Source of the DNA: Gemmatimonadota bacterium
GTDB lineage: Bacteria > Gemmatimonadota > Gemmatimonadetes > Longimicrobiales > Longimicrobiaceae
Assembly (NCBI GenBank): GCA_019240375.1
Contig: JAFAYN010000023.1
Coordinates: 1-7,726, forward strand
Direction of reading: 5' to 3'
Length of the DNA: 7,726 nt
In this document: piece by piece, positions 6,491 through 7,726 of the stretch
Position numbering within the stretch: the stretch's first letter is position 1
Layout of the letters: every line of letters begins with the position of its first letter
The notes under the pieces: model-generated
What the model saw: only the letters and a program-made list of their open reading frames with translations
Database searches by the model: none
What the model was told of the DNA's origin: nothing
Position numbers and translations under genes: made by a program

Positions 6491-6516
6491 GGGGCGGTCC
6501 CGGCCGGGACCGCCCC
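6491..6516. repeat. Perfect 26-bp palindrome between tssC and hcp
   Basis: GGGGCGGTCCCGG (6491-6503) is followed directly by its exact reverse complement (6504-6516). As RNA it would form a hairpin of about 11 bp with a tight 4-nt loop. It starts 10 nt after the tssC stop and ends 44 nt before the hcp ATG. No U-tract follows on the minus strand, so a full intrinsic terminator is unlikely. Possible roles are partial attenuation, protection of a processed 3' end of tssC mRNA, or stabilisation of a hcp-leading transcript. A dyad protein-binding site is the DNA-level alternative. No clear promoter was seen in the rest of the gap. Confidence 0.7.
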
Positions 6517-6526
6517 GGAAAGGTCG

Positions 6527-7726
6527 TCAGGCCGCGGGCGCCGGAAGGTCGGCGACCAGGCGGATGGAGGCGGTCAGCTCCTCCAGCTGGAAGTGCGGGC
6601 GGAGGAAGACGGTGGCCCGGTAGGCCCCCGGCCGCCCCGGCACCTCGGTCACGTCCACCCGGGCCTCGCGCAGCGGGTACTGCGCCTTGGCCGACTGCGG
6701 GGCATCGTCGTTGAGGAGGACGTAGTCCGCGATCCACTGGTTCAGGTACTTGTCCAGCGAGCTGCGCGACTCGAAGCTCCCCACCTTCTCGCGCACCATC
6801 ACCTTGAGGTAGTGGGCGAAGCGCGAGGCGGCCAGGATGTACGGGAGGAGCGCCGAGAGCCGGGCGTTGGCGTTCGCCTGGTTGGTGTTGTAGACCACCG
6901 GCTTCTGCGCGGTGGAGCCGCCGAAGAACACGGCGTAGTTCTCCCCCTTGCAGTGGCAGAGGGAGATGAAGCCGAGCGTGTCCAGCTCCTTCTCGCGCCG
7001 GTCGGTGATGGAAACCTCGGTGGGGCACTTCATCACCTTGTCGCCGTCCTCGGCGGTGAAGACGTGGACCGGGAGCCCCTCCACCTTGCCGCCGCCCTCG
7101 TAGCCGCGGATGGCCGCGGTCCACTTGTACTTGGCGAAGGCATCGGTCATCCGCTGCGCCAGGAACCAGGCGGCGTTCCCCCACAGGTACTTGCCGTGGC
7201 GCTCCTCGGCGCTCCCCTTCGACACGTCCTCCTCGAAGGCGAACTTCTCCACCGGGACCGTGCTCTTCCCGTAGGGGAGGCGCATCATCACGTGGGGAAG
7301 GACCAGGGCGACGTAGCGCGAGTCCTCGCTCCGCCGGAAGTCGTTCCACTCCACCATCTCGACGCTGTCGAAGATCTTCGCCAGGTCGCGCGGGGTCCCC
7401 AGCTCGGTGAAGCTCTCCATGTCGAAGAGCCCCGGGGCGGCGGCGGCGATGAAGGGAGCGTGCGCCGCGGCGGCCACCTCGGCCATCTTGCGGACGATGG
7501 TCACGTCCTGCTTGCTGCGCCCGAACTCGTAGTCGCCCACCAGCACGCTGTAGGGCGCCCCGCCGAAGGTCCCGTACTCCTCCTCGTACAGCTTCTTGAA
7601 GAGCGTCGTCTGGTCGAACTCCAGCGGGTTCTCCAGGTCCTTGAGGAGCTCCGCCTTGCTCACGTCCAGGACGCGCAGCTTCAGCTCGGTCCCGGTCTCG
7701 GAGTTCTTGACCAGGTGGTTGAGCCC
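6527..7726 (-). CDS. tssC: T6SS contractile sheath large subunit TssC (VipB/IglB family), 5'-truncated by window edge
   Basis: The last 399 residues of TssC are in the window; the family is usually about 490-500 aa, so about 100 N-terminal residues lie outside. The frame is open from the edge ([20 protein letters not shown]), so the internal GTG at 7663 is not the true start. Diagnostic segments are [20 protein letters not shown] (visible residues about 47-66), [37 protein letters not shown], the [19 protein letters not shown] region and the C-terminal [17 protein letters not shown]. In the family, TssC pairs with TssB to form the cytoplasmic sheath whose contraction drives the Hcp tube, and extended sheath is recycled by ClpV. 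tssB is expected just outside the right edge. Stop TGA is at 6527-6529. Confidence 0.97.
   Translation of the reverse strand, partial: GLNHLVKNSETGTELKLRVLDVSKAELLKDLENPLEFDQTTLFKKLYEEEYGTFGGAPYSVLVGDYEFGRSKQDVTIVRKMAEVAAAAHAPFIAAAAPGLFDMESFTELGTPRDLAKIFDSVEMVEWNDFRRSEDSRYVALVLPHVMMRLPYGKSTVPVEKFAFEEDVSKGSAEERHGKYLWGNAAWFLAQRMTDAFAKYKWTAAIRGYEGGGKVEGLPVHVFTAEDGDKVMKCPTEVSITDRREKELDTLGFISLCHCKGENYAVFFGGSTAQKPVVYNTNQANANARLSALLPYILAASRFAHYLKVMVREKVGSFESRSSLDKYLNQWIADYVLLNDDAPQSAKAQYPLREARVDVTEVPGRPGAYRATVFLRPHFQLEELTASIRLVADLPAPAA

Noticed and set aside
6527..7663. GTG at 7663 as the start of tssC
   Set aside because: The same frame continues upstream to the window edge with recognisable TssC sequence ([19 protein letters not shown]), so the gene simply runs out of the window.
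1..7726. tRNA or rRNA genes, CRISPR arrays, insertion sequences, attachment sites
   Set aside because: No cloverleaf, regularly spaced direct repeats, transposase motifs or terminal inverted repeats were noticed on reading either strand.

Overview
The window is GC-rich DNA (strong G/C preference at third codon positions) from a diderm bacterium. All recognisable genes lie on the minus strand. Evidence for a diderm is the type VI secretion system (T6SS) core operon. The combination of high GC, a T6SS and a nonribosomal peptide synthetase (NRPS) would fit Gemmatimonadota (Longimicrobium-like), Myxococcota or a high-GC proteobacterium, but the sequence alone does not settle the lineage.

Read in the direction of transcription (right to left), the window opens inside tssC (large contractile-sheath subunit, 5' end outside the window). 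It continues through hcp (inner tube), tssE (gp25-like baseplate), tssF and tssG (baseplate wedge). These are the usual tssC-hcp-tssE-tssF-tssG order. The genes after hcp are tightly packed: hcp and tssE are separated by 3 nt, tssE/tssF overlap by 4 nt (GTGA), tssF/tssG by 46 nt, and tssG and the following gene by 4 nt (ATGA). The only real gap, 80 nt between tssC and hcp, carries a perfect 26-bp palindrome.

The gene fused to the end of this operon (1185-2585) is the most interesting item. It encodes a 466-aa protein with an intact zinc-deaminase active site (HAE at 285-287, PCYMC at 314-318). Its N-terminal segment (about residues 24-101) aligns nearly without gaps to the active module but has lost the catalytic His and Glu and one Cys. 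I therefore read it as a two-module protein with an N-terminal pseudo-deaminase and a C-terminal active deaminase. Its coupling to tssG suggests a T6SS cargo effector or an accessory protein, but no immunity gene follows it.

The operon ends at a strong hairpin (1112-1146). Just beyond it is a sigma70-like promoter (1051-1079, 17-bp spacer) and a roughly 190-nt leader with several hairpins, leading into an NRPS gene that starts at 855 with a condensation domain and runs off the left edge. The promoter and terminator make the T6SS operon and the NRPS separate transcription units that happen to be adjacent and co-oriented.
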